From contig CAAFPB010000512.1 of the NCBI GenBank assembly GCA_900764725.1, positions 1 through 20,641 on the forward strand: a stretch of DNA of 20,641 nt, in the 5' to 3' direction. The notes under the pieces were generated by a model. It saw only the letters and a program-made list of their open reading frames with translations. It was not told the origin of the DNA and did no database searches. The stretch is from an uncultured Catenibacterium sp. (lineage in GTDB: Bacteria > Bacillota_I > Bacilli_A > Erysipelotrichales > Coprobacillaceae). Numbering within the stretch: position 1 is the first letter of the stretch; the number at the start of each line of letters is the position of its first letter. Shown piece after piece: positions 1-7,377 of this stretch. Made by a program: the position numbers and the translations under genes.

Positions 1-21
1 AGACGTGTGCTCTTCCGATCT
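1..21 (+). other. Illumina TruSeq adapter remnant
   Basis: The first 21 bases are identical to the 3' part of the Illumina TruSeq read-2 adapter, including the diagnostic GCTCTTCCGATCT end. The reading frame of the neighbouring PTS gene meets an in-frame TAG exactly across the junction (21-23), as expected if vector-like sequence was joined to a cut gene. This is library or assembly contamination and should be trimmed; genomic sequence starts at base 22. Confidence 0.96.
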
Positions 22-344
22 AGAAGTTTAACTTCGCTACACCAGGTAGACTTGGTAACTATGATGATATGGAAAGTGATGAAGCTTCTACAGCACATGA
101 AGGTAGTGCACAGGTTGAAGCAATTATCAACTTACTTGGTGGTAGAGATAATATTCAGTTAGTTGATGCATGTATGACTCGTTTAAGAGTAACAGTTAAC
201 GATGTCAATAAAGTTGCAGATGTTGATGCTTGGAAGAAGGAAGGCGCTAAAGGTCTTCTTAAGAAAGATAACGGTGTTCAGGCTGTTTATGGACCTAAAG
301 CCGATGTTCTTAAGTCAGATATCAATGATGCCTTAGGTAAATAA
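22..344 (+). CDS. PTS EIIBC, glucose/maltose type, C-terminal fragment (5' truncated)
   Basis: This is the last ~107 residues of a phosphotransferase-system permease. It begins with KFNFATPGR, the conserved end of glucose-family EIIC domains, followed by an acidic linker and a complete EIIB domain. The phosphorylated cysteine is visible in DACMTRLRV (codon 171-173), followed by GAKGLL and the typical end QAVYGPKADVLKSDI. EIIB passes phosphate from EIIA to the sugar carried by the membrane EIIC domain. The frame is open upstream of the ATG at 69, so that ATG is not the start; the gene is cut by the contig end. With an endonuclease-fold gene, malQ and glucan phosphorylase directly downstream, maltose or glucose is the likely substrate (inference). 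No EIIA domain is visible in the fragment. Confidence 0.93.
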
Positions 345-346
345 AT

Positions 347-1150
347 ATGAAGCTTATGACACTTAACACACATTCACTTAGTGAAAGTGATGAAAAGAAT
401 AAGCTCCAGACAATTGCGAATTTTATTCTAAATCATGATGTTGATGTCATTTGTTTACAAGAAGTCAATCAAAGTATGACTGCAAAAAGTGTTTCTACCG
501 ACAGATCTTATGTCGGTAGAGACATTATTAAAGAAGACAATTATGCACTTGGATTAAGTCAGTTACTTGGTGATCAATACAACTGGGACTATATTCCAGT
601 TAAAGTAGGTTATGACAAGTTTGATGAAGGTGTGGCCATCTTCTCTAAGTACCCAATTGTGAATAGTGAAAATACTTTATTGACACAAACCAATGATTAT
701 ACGTTCTGGAAGAAACGTAATTCTCTTGGAGTAGAAATAGTAAAAGAAAACAAACATTTCTGGGTTTATACAGCGCATTTAGGATGGTGGAAGGATGATG
801 AAGAACCTTTCATCAACCAATGGCATAAACTTAATGAAATAGCGACAAAAGAAGTCCCTGTTTACTTAGCAGGTGATTTCAATGCACCTGATATTATTCC
901 AAACCATAGTTATGAGACGATTAAAGAAGATGGATGGTTTGATACACGTGACTTAGCTGATGATGTTCAAGGTCGTTTTACTGCTCAGGGTAAAATAGAC
1001 GGATGGGATGAAGCAGTGGATGGTATGCGTATTGATTATATCTGGTGTAATAAAAAAGAACATGTAAAAAGCCATCATGTTGTATTTGATGGTACGCATG
1101 AAGATGTAGTTTCTGATCATTTTGGACTATTTATGGAGGATAGTTTATGA
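347..1150 (+). CDS. Endonuclease/exonuclease/phosphatase (EEP) fold protein
   Basis: This 267-residue protein has the metal-dependent EEP/DNase-I-like fold. The expected motifs appear in order: LNTHS with Asn7, CLQEVN with metal-binding Glu39, YTAHLGWW with a catalytic His, AGDFNAP, RIDYIW and the final SDHFGLF with the catalytic His. The family includes DNases, exonuclease III, sphingomyelinases and inositol phosphatases, so the substrate cannot be read from the motifs. There is no signal peptide, so it is cytoplasmic. It begins 2 bases after the PTS stop, with only a weak AGG site, which suggests translational coupling, and its end overlaps malQ by four bases (ATGA). Sitting between a sugar PTS and glucan enzymes argues for a phosphoester or sugar-phosphate role over DNA repair (inference). 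Confidence 0.85.
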   Translation: MKLMTLNTHSLSESDEKNKLQTIANFILNHDVDVICLQEVNQSMTAKSVSTDRSYVGRDIIKEDNYALGLSQLLGDQYNWDYIPVKVGYDKFDEGVAIFSKYPIVNSENTLLTQTNDYTFWKKRNSLGVEIVKENKHFWVYTAHLGWWKDDEEPFINQWHKLNEIATKEVPVYLAGDFNAPDIIPNHSYETIKEDGWFDTRDLADDVQGRFTAQGKIDGWDEAVDGMRIDYIWCNKKEHVKSHHVVFDGTHEDVVSDHFGLFMEDSL

Positions 1151-2631
1151 GAAAAAGTGGTGTGTTATTATCCGTATCATCTTTACCTAGTAAATATGGT
1201 ATTGGTTGTTTTGATGAAGCTGCTTATAAGTTTGTAGATGATCTAGTAGAAGCTAAACAAACATATTGGCAGATTCTTCCTTTAGGAATTACTGGATATG
1301 GTGATTCACCTTATCAGTCATTCTCTACTTTTGCAGGTAATCCATATTTTATTTCATTAGATGAGTTTGTGAAATGTGGATATTTAAGTGAAGAAGATTT
1401 ACCTGAAGCAGATATTAATAGTGATTATGTGGATTATTCTTATCTTTATGAGAATAGATATGCTTTATTAAAGAAAGCATATGAGAATTCACATATTACT
1501 GATAATGAAGATTTTAAAGCTTACTGTAAGGACAATGCATGGTGGCTAGAAGATTATGCATTATTTATGGCCATTAAGGCGTCCTATGATAACCAGGGCT
1601 GGGAAAACTGGCCTTTAGAATTACGTTTAAGAAATGATGCGTCCCTTACCCAAAAACGTAATGAACTAAGTGATGACATTAATTACCATAAGTTCTTACA
1701 GTACTATGTATGGAAACAATGGTATGCATTAAAGGATTATGCAAATAGTAAAGGTGTAGAAATCATTGGTGATATTCCCATCTATGTTGCATTTGATTCA
1801 TCAGATGTATGGGGTCAGCCAGAGTTATTCCAGTTAGATCCTGAAGTAAAACCTACTGCAGTTGCAGGTGTACCACCTGATGGTTTCTCTGCCGATGGAC
1901 AGCTTTGGGGTAATCCACTTTATGACTGGAAGAAACATAAAGAAACAGGTTATGCATGGTGGATTCAGAGAATTGCATATTGTAAGAAAGCCTATGATGT
2001 TGTACGTATTGACCATTTCAGAGGATTTGATGAATACTTCTCAATTCCTTATGGTGATACAACTGCAAGAAATGGACATTGGGAAAAAGGTCCAGGATAT
2101 GACTTATTTAAGACAGTTGAAGAGTCTTTAGGTAAGTTGAATGTAATCGCAGAAGACTTAGGTTATTTAACTGATACTGTTAAACAGATGGTCGCTGATT
2201 GTGGTTATCCAGGTATGAAGGTATTTGAGTTTGCGTTTGATTCACGTGATTCTTCTGGTACAAGTAACTACCTACCTCATAACTATACAGAAAAATCTGT
2301 AGTATATACTGGAACACATGACAATGAAACAATGATGGGATGGCTTAAAAATATTCTGCCTGAAGAAAGACAGATGTTGAAGGAATATCTACACTATGAT
2401 GGTGATGATGACACTGTTTTAGTAGACAAGAGTATTGATTGTATTATGGCAAGTGTAAGTGATAAATGTATTGTACCAATGCAGGATTACTTAAAGCTTG
2501 ATAATACAGCACGAATGAATAAACCTAATACTTTAGGTAATAACTGGATGTGGCGCTTAGATAAGAATGCGTTTAGTGATTCACTAAAGGAACGAATGCG
2601 TGACATTACAGTAAAAACAAACCGTATTTAA
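1147..2631 (+). CDS. malQ: 4-alpha-glucanotransferase (amylomaltase, GH77)
   Basis: This enzyme (EC 2.4.1.25, 494 residues) moves alpha-1,4-glucan segments between maltodextrins and releases glucose. Its length is normal for bacterial GH77. The three catalytic acids are visible: Asp289 in VRIDHFRG (nucleophile), Glu336 in VIAEDLG (acid/base) and Asp392 in TGTHDNET. The N-terminus [19 protein letters not shown] and the [14 protein letters not shown] segment are also family hallmarks. The start is set by GGAGG about 7 bases upstream, inside the preceding gene, giving a four-base stop/start overlap. It lengthens short dextrins so that the phosphorylase encoded 14 bases downstream can use them. 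Cytoplasmic. Confidence 0.97.
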   Translation: MRKSGVLLSVSSLPSKYGIGCFDEAAYKFVDDLVEAKQTYWQILPLGITGYGDSPYQSFSTFAGNPYFISLDEFVKCGYLSEEDLPEADINSDYVDYSYLYENRYALLKKAYENSHITDNEDFKAYCKDNAWWLEDYALFMAIKASYDNQGWENWPLELRLRNDASLTQKRNELSDDINYHKFLQYYVWKQWYALKDYANSKGVEIIGDIPIYVAFDSSDVWGQPELFQLDPEVKPTAVAGVPPDGFSADGQLWGNPLYDWKKHKETGYAWWIQRIAYCKKAYDVVRIDHFRGFDEYFSIPYGDTTARNGHWEKGPGYDLFKTVEESLGKLNVIAEDLGYLTDTVKQMVADCGYPGMKVFEFAFDSRDSSGTSNYLPHNYTEKSVVYTGTHDNETMMGWLKNILPEERQMLKEYLHYDGDDDTVLVDKSIDCIMASVSDKCIVPMQDYLKLDNTARMNKPNTLGNNWMWRLDKNAFSDSLKERMRDITVKTNRI

Positions 2632-2645
2632 AGGAGATTTTAAGA

Positions 2646-4913
2646 ATGGATGTTAAGACGTTAATTAATACAAGAGTTCAGGAGTTATTTAATTTATCAT
2701 TGAAAGATTGTTCTAATGAACAAGCTTATATTGCATTATTAAGTGTTGTAAAAGACTTGCTTGATGATAAAAAGACAATTGAAGGTGACCGTAAAGTTTA
2801 TTATTTCTCTGCTGAATTCTTAATTGGTAAACTCATGAGTAATAACCTTATTAACTTAGGTATTCGTAAGGATGTAAAGGAATTATTCAAAGAAAATGGA
2901 AAGAGTTTAGAAGAAATTGAAGAAATAGAAGCTGAACCTTCACTAGGTAATGGTGGGCTAGGTCGTTTAGCTGCTTGTTTCTTAGATTCAATCGCAACTT
3001 TAGACCTACCTGGTGATGGTGTTGGTCTTAATTATCATTTAGGTTTATTCAAACAGGTATTTGAACACAACAAACAATGTGAAACACCTAACCCTTGGAT
3101 TAATGATCACTCTTGGCTTATTCCTACAAACAAACATTATACTGTTGAATTTAAGGACTTCTCTTTAAAGTCTCAATTATTTGATTTAGATGTATTAGGA
3201 TATAAAGGAAATAAGAATAAATTACACTTATTTGATATTGCATCTGTAGATGAATCAATGGTACATGATGGTATCTCATTTGATAAATCAAACATTGTAC
3301 GTAACTTAACTTTATTCCTTTATCCAGATGATAGTGATGAAGCAGGTCGTAAGCTTCGTATCTATCAGCAGTATTTCATGGTATCTAATGGGGCACAGAT
3401 GATTCTTGAAGATATCAAGAGTAAAGGTATCAGCTTAACTGATTTAGATAAGCATGTATGTATCCAGATCAATGATACACACCCATCAATGGTTATTCCT
3501 GAATTGATTCGTCTTCTTATGAAAGAAGGACTTACAATGAAACAGGCTATTGACATTACTTCTAAAACATGTGCTTATACAAACCATACTATTCTTGCGG
3601 AAGCACTTGAAAAATGGCCATTGTCTTATCTAGAAGAAATCGTGCCTCAATTAGTTCCTATTATTGAAGCATTAGATGCTGTTGCGAAAGAAAGATCTGA
3701 TAATGAAAAAGTAGCTATTATTGATAATAATAAGTTAGTTCATATGGCACATATGGATATCCATTTTGGTTTCTCTATCAATGGTGTGGCTTCTATTCAT
3801 ACAGACATCTTAAAGAATACTGAATTACATGACTTCTATGAACTTTACCCAACACACTTTAACAACAAAACCAACGGTATTACATTTAGAAGATGGTTAT
3901 TATCATGTAACGAAGAATTAACAGCTTTAATTGATAGTCTCATTGGTGAAGGCTATAAACAAGATGCAAGTGAATTAGAGAAATTACAGAAATACTTGGA
4001 TGATGAAGTAGTTCTTAATAAACTACTTACAATCAAACAGGAAAAGAAAACACAATTAGCTCACGTGATTAAAGATAGAGAAGGTATTGAGCTAGATTCT
4101 TCTTCTATCTTCGATGTTCAGGTTAAGAGATTACATGAATATAAACGTCAGCAGATGAATGTGTTATATATTATCTACCAGTACTTACAAATCAAAGCCG
4201 GTCATAAACCTGCACATACTATTACATGTATCTTTGGCGCAAAAGCAGCTCCTGCTTATATCCTCGCAAAAGATATCGTCCATACACTCCTTTGCCTCCA
4301 GCAGTTGATCGACAATGATCCAGAAGTATCTCCTTACTTAAAGGTTGTTATGGTAGAAAACTATAATGTCACTTATGCAGAATCTATTATTCCTGCAGCT
4401 GATTTCTCTGAACAGATTTCTCTTGCTTCAAAAGAAGCATCTGGTACATCTAATATGAAATTCATGTTGAACGGTGCAGTCACATTAGGTACTGATGATG
4501 GTGCCAATGTCGAGATTCATGAATTTGTAGGTGATGATAATATTTATATCTTTGGTGCTAAAGCTGATACTGTTATTGACCATTATGCGAAAGGTGATTA
4601 TCATCCTCAGGATATCTTAAACAATGATCCTGAATTAAGAACACTTGTTGATTTTATTGTGAGCGATGAAATGAAATCAGTAGGTGATGTAGAGTCACTT
4701 GAAAGATTACATAATGATATGTCATACAAAGATTGGTTTATGGCATTACTTGATGCAAGAGACTACATTGAGACTAAAGTTCGTGCTATCAATGATTATA
4801 AAGATAGAAAAGCATGGGCTAAGAAGATGTTAGTCAATATCTCAAAAGCTGGTTTCTTCTCTAGTGATAGAACTATTGCACAGTATAATGAAGATATCTG
4901 GAAATTAAAATAA
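2646..4913 (+). CDS. glgP: Glycogen/starch/alpha-glucan phosphorylase (GT35)
   Basis: This 755-residue PLP enzyme (EC 2.4.1.1) releases glucose-1-phosphate from the non-reducing end of alpha-1,4-glucans. Family signatures include [20 protein letters not shown] near the N-terminus, [45 protein letters not shown] and the PLP site [15 protein letters not shown], with the Schiff-base lysine at about residue 605. The protein is shorter than the enterobacterial enzymes but normal for Bacillota. AAAGGAG lies about 9 bases before the ATG. As the last gene of the PTS-EEP-malQ operon, it is likely to act on maltodextrins (MalP role) as well as, or instead of, stored glycogen; no glycogen synthesis genes are in view. 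The symbol could equally be malP. Confidence 0.95.
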   Translation: MDVKTLINTRVQELFNLSLKDCSNEQAYIALLSVVKDLLDDKKTIEGDRKVYYFSAEFLIGKLMSNNLINLGIRKDVKELFKENGKSLEEIEEIEAEPSLGNGGLGRLAACFLDSIATLDLPGDGVGLNYHLGLFKQVFEHNKQCETPNPWINDHSWLIPTNKHYTVEFKDFSLKSQLFDLDVLGYKGNKNKLHLFDIASVDESMVHDGISFDKSNIVRNLTLFLYPDDSDEAGRKLRIYQQYFMVSNGAQMILEDIKSKGISLTDLDKHVCIQINDTHPSMVIPELIRLLMKEGLTMKQAIDITSKTCAYTNHTILAEALEKWPLSYLEEIVPQLVPIIEALDAVAKERSDNEKVAIIDNNKLVHMAHMDIHFGFSINGVASIHTDILKNTELHDFYELYPTHFNNKTNGITFRRWLLSCNEELTALIDSLIGEGYKQDASELEKLQKYLDDEVVLNKLLTIKQEKKTQLAHVIKDREGIELDSSSIFDVQVKRLHEYKRQQMNVLYIIYQYLQIKAGHKPAHTITCIFGAKAAPAYILAKDIVHTLLCLQQLIDNDPEVSPYLKVVMVENYNVTYAESIIPAADFSEQISLASKEASGTSNMKFMLNGAVTLGTDDGANVEIHEFVGDDNIYIFGAKADTVIDHYAKGDYHPQDILNNDPELRTLVDFIVSDEMKSVGDVESLERLHNDMSYKDWFMALLDARDYIETKVRAINDYKDRKAWAKKMLVNISKAGFFSSDRTIAQYNEDIWKLK

Positions 4914-4920
4914 TCTCCTA

Positions 4921-4950
4921 GTCAGGGTTCTTAATGAACTCTGACTTTTT
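4921..4950 (+). terminator. Intrinsic terminator of the maltodextrin operon
   Basis: A 10-bp stem (4921-4930 with 4936-4945, one G-T wobble) closes a TTAAT loop and is followed by TTTTT. It lies 8 bases after the phosphorylase stop. The U-tract runs directly into an ATG at 4951, which argues against that ATG as the start of the next gene. Confidence 0.9.
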
Positions 4951-5001
4951 ATGTTGATTTTGTCGGCCATATACTTTATTTTATTAACGAGGTGTATAAA
5001 A

Positions 5002-6204
5002 ATGAAAAGAAATTATCCAAGTATTATTATTACTCCGGAAGGAGAAAAATGGCTCGATAAAGGGCAGATGTGGATGTATAAGAATAATCTAGGTAGTCTA
5101 GATGATTCTATTGAGAATGGTTCTTTAGTAGATATTATGACTACTAAGGGACGTTATCTAGGTACAGGTTTTCTATCTAAAGAAAGTCATATTACAGTAC
5201 GTATCTTAACTAAGAATCAAGATGAGGTGATTGATAGAGACTTCTTTAAAAAGAGAATTCAGTTTGCCTATGATTTTAGAAAGACAGTAGAAAAAGATAA
5301 CTTAACGAATTGTCGTCTTGTATTTGGTGAAGCTGATAGCTTACCAGGTTTAACTGCAGATCGTTATAATGAAATTATTGTCACTCAGATTACATCTTAT
5401 GGTTTAGATTTAATCAAGGATATGATCTATGAGTTATTATTAGAAGTATTAAAAGAAGATGGTCAGAATGTATCTGCCATCTATGAAAGAAATGATGTAA
5501 AAGTACGTGCTAAAGAAGGTCTAGAACTCTATAAAGGATTCTGGAAATCAAGTACATTACCAACTACTACAGTCATTAATGAAAATGGTTTAAAACTCAA
5601 TGTAGATGTAGAAAATGGTCAGAAGACTGGTTACTTCTTAGATCAAAAATCTAACAGAGTATTATTAAGAAACATGTCTGCAGGTAAGAGGGTATTAGAT
5701 TGTTTTAGTCATACAGGAGGTTTCGCATTAAATGCAGCTTTTGGTGGGGCTAAACATGTTACTGCCGTAGATGTTTCTCAGACAGCTTTAGATCAAGGTC
5801 TAGCAAATGCGAAAATGAATCACTTAGAAGATAGAATGTCTTTTGTACAGGATGATGTCTTTGATTATTTAGATAAATGTCATCAAGGACAGTATGATAT
5901 TATTGTCTTAGATCCACCTGCATTCACTAAATCAAGAAGAACTGTTAATCATGCATATAATGGCTATAAGAATATTAATATGAAAGCCATGAAGCTATTA
6001 AGACAGGGTGGATATCTCATTACATGTAGCTGTTCACGTTTTATGGAAACCGCATTATTTGAACAGATGTTAAGAGAATCCGCAAAAGACTGTGGAGTGA
6101 CTTTAAAACAGGTATCAGTGACTCAACAGAATGCAGATCATCCGATTCTTTGGACTATGGAAGAAACATCGTATTTAAAATTCTATATCTTCCAGATTAT
6201 CTAG
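5002..6204 (+). CDS. RlmI-type class I SAM-dependent 23S rRNA cytosine methyltransferase
   Basis: This is a 400-residue protein of the RlmI/YwbD-like family: an N-terminal PUA RNA-binding domain (about 1-75), a middle segment, and a C-terminal Rossmann methyltransferase. The SAM-binding motif I is DCFSHTGGFALNAA, motif IV is IVLDPPAFTKSR, and the catalytic-cysteine region is LITCSCSRFM. In E. coli RlmI makes m5C1962 in 23S rRNA; the same role here is inference. I chose the ATG at 5002 over the in-frame ATG at 4951. It has a GAGGTG site at 4989-4994 with 7-base spacing and gives the usual family N-terminus (MKRNYPSIIITPEGEKWL), while the earlier ATG abuts the upstream U-tract and adds 17 unrelated residues. 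Its stop overlaps the convergent lytTR gene by four bases. Confidence 0.92.
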   Translation: MKRNYPSIIITPEGEKWLDKGQMWMYKNNLGSLDDSIENGSLVDIMTTKGRYLGTGFLSKESHITVRILTKNQDEVIDRDFFKKRIQFAYDFRKTVEKDNLTNCRLVFGEADSLPGLTADRYNEIIVTQITSYGLDLIKDMIYELLLEVLKEDGQNVSAIYERNDVKVRAKEGLELYKGFWKSSTLPTTTVINENGLKLNVDVENGQKTGYFLDQKSNRVLLRNMSAGKRVLDCFSHTGGFALNAAFGGAKHVTAVDVSQTALDQGLANAKMNHLEDRMSFVQDDVFDYLDKCHQGQYDIIVLDPPAFTKSRRTVNHAYNGYKNINMKAMKLLRQGGYLITCSCSRFMETALFEQMLRESAKDCGVTLKQVSVTQQNADHPILWTMEETSYLKFYIFQII

Positions 6205-6824
6205 AAGTCTTCGGACTTCTTTTTTAATGCTTCATTAAAATGATTTTTATATTTATAGCTTAACTTAAATATTTTTTGATTAAGATAGATATCTAATTGA
6301 TTGATTCTAGTAATATAACGTGTATTTACACATGTATTCTTATTGATCTGTACAATCTGTTTAGAATCTATCTCTTGTAAGATATCTTTTAAAGGCTTAT
6401 AGAAGTGATAGTTCTTTTCTTTTGTATATATTGTAGTCAAACGTTCATGTGTTTCTATGTAGATAATATGATTAATAGGAATGGAAATATCCTGATAATT
6501 ATACTTGAAATGATAATAATCACGAGAATAAAGAAATGTAGATAATATGAAAGGAATATCCTTTTCTAGACTATCTTCAAATATATAGTAAAAAGGCTGA
6601 TAGATGACAGTTTCATGACTTAATGGTTGATTAGTAACTATCACAATAAAAGCCTTTTTATTTATATTTCTTATTCTTGGTATATCTTCAAATGTATCAG
6701 TAAAATATATATCTGCAGGGATAAGAGTATGAGATATTATATAAGGGAGATGTAGATGATAATCAAGTATATCGGTTATCTTTTCTATTATATGAGAATT
6801 CGAATGTACTATAGAAATAATCAT
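6201..6824 (-). CDS. LytTR-family transcriptional regulator with degenerate receiver
   Basis: This is a 207-residue regulator. Residues ~108-200 form a LytTR DNA-binding domain (ISIPINHIIYIETHERLTTIYT, then VQINKNTCVNTRYITRINQLDIYL). Residues 1-100 look like a response-regulator receiver, but key residues are missing: the acidic pair near residues 8-9 is absent (VHSNSH) and the usual Lys of the KPF motif is Gln (YQPF, about residue 76). An acidic Asp43 sits roughly at the phosphorylation position. No histidine kinase is nearby. It is therefore probably a kinase-independent or orphan regulator (inference). A GGTGG site lies about 8 bases before the ATG. It is divergent from the small XRE regulator, with a 230-base structured gap between them, and convergent with the methyltransferase. 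Confidence 0.82.
   Translation of the reverse strand: MIISIVHSNSHIIEKITDILDYHLHLPYIISHTLIPADIYFTDTFEDIPRIRNINKKAFIVIVTNQPLSHETVIYQPFYYIFEDSLEKDIPFILSTFLYSRDYYHFKYNYQDISIPINHIIYIETHERLTTIYTKEKNYHFYKPLKDILQEIDSKQIVQINKNTCVNTRYITRINQLDIYLNQKIFKLSYKYKNHFNEALKKKSEDF
6203..6225 (+). terminator. Terminator of the methyltransferase gene, inside the opposing lytTR coding end
   Basis: A 7-bp stem (6203-6209 with 6214-6220) closes a stable TTCG tetraloop and is followed by a T-run. The stem begins within the methyltransferase stop codon. On the other strand the same bases encode the last residues of the LytTR protein. Read on the minus strand there is no U-tract, so it works in one direction only. Confidence 0.85.
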
Positions 6825-6844
6825 AATATCCCACCACCTATTAA

Positions 6845-6871
6845 ATAAAAAAAGGACTACTAATAGTCCTT
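6845..6871 (-). terminator. Hairpin plus U-tract on the minus strand, in the lytTR leader
   Basis: On the minus strand an 8-bp stem (AAGGACTA with TAGTCCTT) closes a TTAG loop and is followed by TTTTTTT, a good intrinsic terminator. It lies only about 20-30 bases before the lytTR start codon, and no minus-strand gene ends here. It would therefore either attenuate lytTR transcription or end a short RNA made from the gap. Confidence 0.65.
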
Positions 6872-6944
6872 AAGCGTGTAAACACACTGTTATAGCTTCC
6901 ACAAACACAATACATGAATGACTATGTATATGACATAACATATA

Positions 6945-6972
6945 TCATGAAACGAAAAATAATGTCATGAAA
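6945..6972. promoter_or_regulatory. Direct repeats with LytTR-like spacing
   Basis: The 8-mer TCATGAAA occurs at 6945-6952 and again at 6965-6972, separated by exactly 12 bases (minus strand: TTTCATGA-N12-TTTCATGA). A partial third copy (ATGAAA) is at 6976-6981. LytTR proteins typically bind two ~9-bp direct repeats 12-13 bases apart, and a LytTR gene is directly adjacent. The geometry fits; the repeat sequence does not match the classic AgrA consensus, so this is a candidate only. Confidence 0.4.
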
Positions 6973-6992
6973 GCTATGAAAATGAGAATTTT

Positions 6993-7057
6993 ACGCTCAT
7001 GAGCGCCATACGCTCATATTTATTTCTATGCTTAAGGCATAGAGGTAAATAAATATG
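6993..7057 (+). promoter_or_regulatory. Structured leader of the XRE regulator; start codon inside a hairpin
   Basis: CATATTTATTT (7015-7025) pairs perfectly with 7047-7057, which ends in the ATG of the next gene. Inside it, CTATGC (7026-7031) pairs with GCATAG (7037-7042). The 3' side has a 4-base bulge, AGGT, that carries most of the Shine-Dalgarno site. Just upstream is the perfect palindrome CGCTCATGAGCG (6994-7005), and a second CGCTCAT at 7011-7017 can pair with ATGAGCG (6999-7005). That second hairpin shares bases with the start-codon stem, so the two compete. The layout would allow switching of translation; the palindrome could also be an operator. Confidence 0.5.
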
Positions 7058-7366
7058 TCAATGGGAGAAAGATTAAGAGAAGCAAGAAATAAAATAGGAT
7101 ATTCACAGGAAGAAGTTGCAAGACGTATTGATTTAGATCGTACAACTATAGGAAAGTATGAAAATGATGCATGTGTACCATCTTCAACTACTCTTGCAAG
7201 ATTAGTAGAAATCTATTGTACAGATGCGAATTATATTTTATATGGTAAAGAGATGAAGGTAATGAATATATCTCGAGTACCAAAGAACTGTATGAGAGAT
7301 ATCTATATGCTGCTTTCAGAATATCTTATTGAAGATTATGCATATAATGAAAACATCCACGAGTAG
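7055..7366 (+). CDS. Small XRE/Cro-CI family HTH regulator
   Basis: This is a 103-residue protein. Residues ~5-60 are a helix-turn-helix domain of the XRE type (GERLREARNKIGYSQEEVARRI, then RTTIGKYENDACVPSSTTLARLVEIY), followed by a short C-terminal tail of about 40 residues without a recognisable ligand domain. The start at 7055 has AGAGG about 9 bases upstream. That site and the ATG are both held in a predicted hairpin, so translation may be controlled. The gene stands alone between divergent lytTR and a convergent AIM24 gene, and its last codons form the left arm of the terminator. Target genes are unknown; autoregulation through the palindrome at 6994-7005 is possible. Confidence 0.85.
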   Translation: MSMGERLREARNKIGYSQEEVARRIDLDRTTIGKYENDACVPSSTTLARLVEIYCTDANYILYGKEMKVMNISRVPKNCMRDIYMLLSEYLIEDYAYNENIHE

Positions 7367-7377
7367 TGGATGTTTTT
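7351..7377. terminator. Bidirectional terminator between XRE and AIM24 genes
   Basis: A 10-bp stem (AAACATCCAC 7351-7360 with 7366-7375) closes a GAGTA loop. It is followed by T's on the plus strand and by TTTT (complement of the preceding A-run) on the minus strand. The left arm encodes the end of the XRE protein and its stop lies in the loop and first stem base. The AIM24 stop abuts the other side. Confidence 0.88.

Noticed and set aside
69..344. ATG at 69 as the start of a standalone 91-residue EIIB protein
   Set aside because: The frame remains open upstream to the adapter junction and encodes the typical end of an EIIC domain, so this is an internal Met of a truncated EIIBC.
335..349. 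Identical 15-mer AGGTAAATAAATATG before the EEP gene and before the XRE gene (7043-7057)
   Set aside because: It is a weak ribosome site, an A/T-rich spacer and an ATG; chance identity is plausible in such A/T-rich sequence, and only the second copy has the pairing arm.
1834..2131. Open frames on both strands within malQ (1834-2016, 1862-2131)
   Set aside because: They are shadows of the malQ frame without ribosome sites or recognisable domains.
4951..5001. N-terminal extension of the methyltransferase (MLILSAIYF...) as a membrane anchor or signal
   Set aside because: The ATG abuts the upstream U-tract, has no ribosome site, and the added residues do not belong to the family; the ATG at 5002 has a good GAGGTG site.
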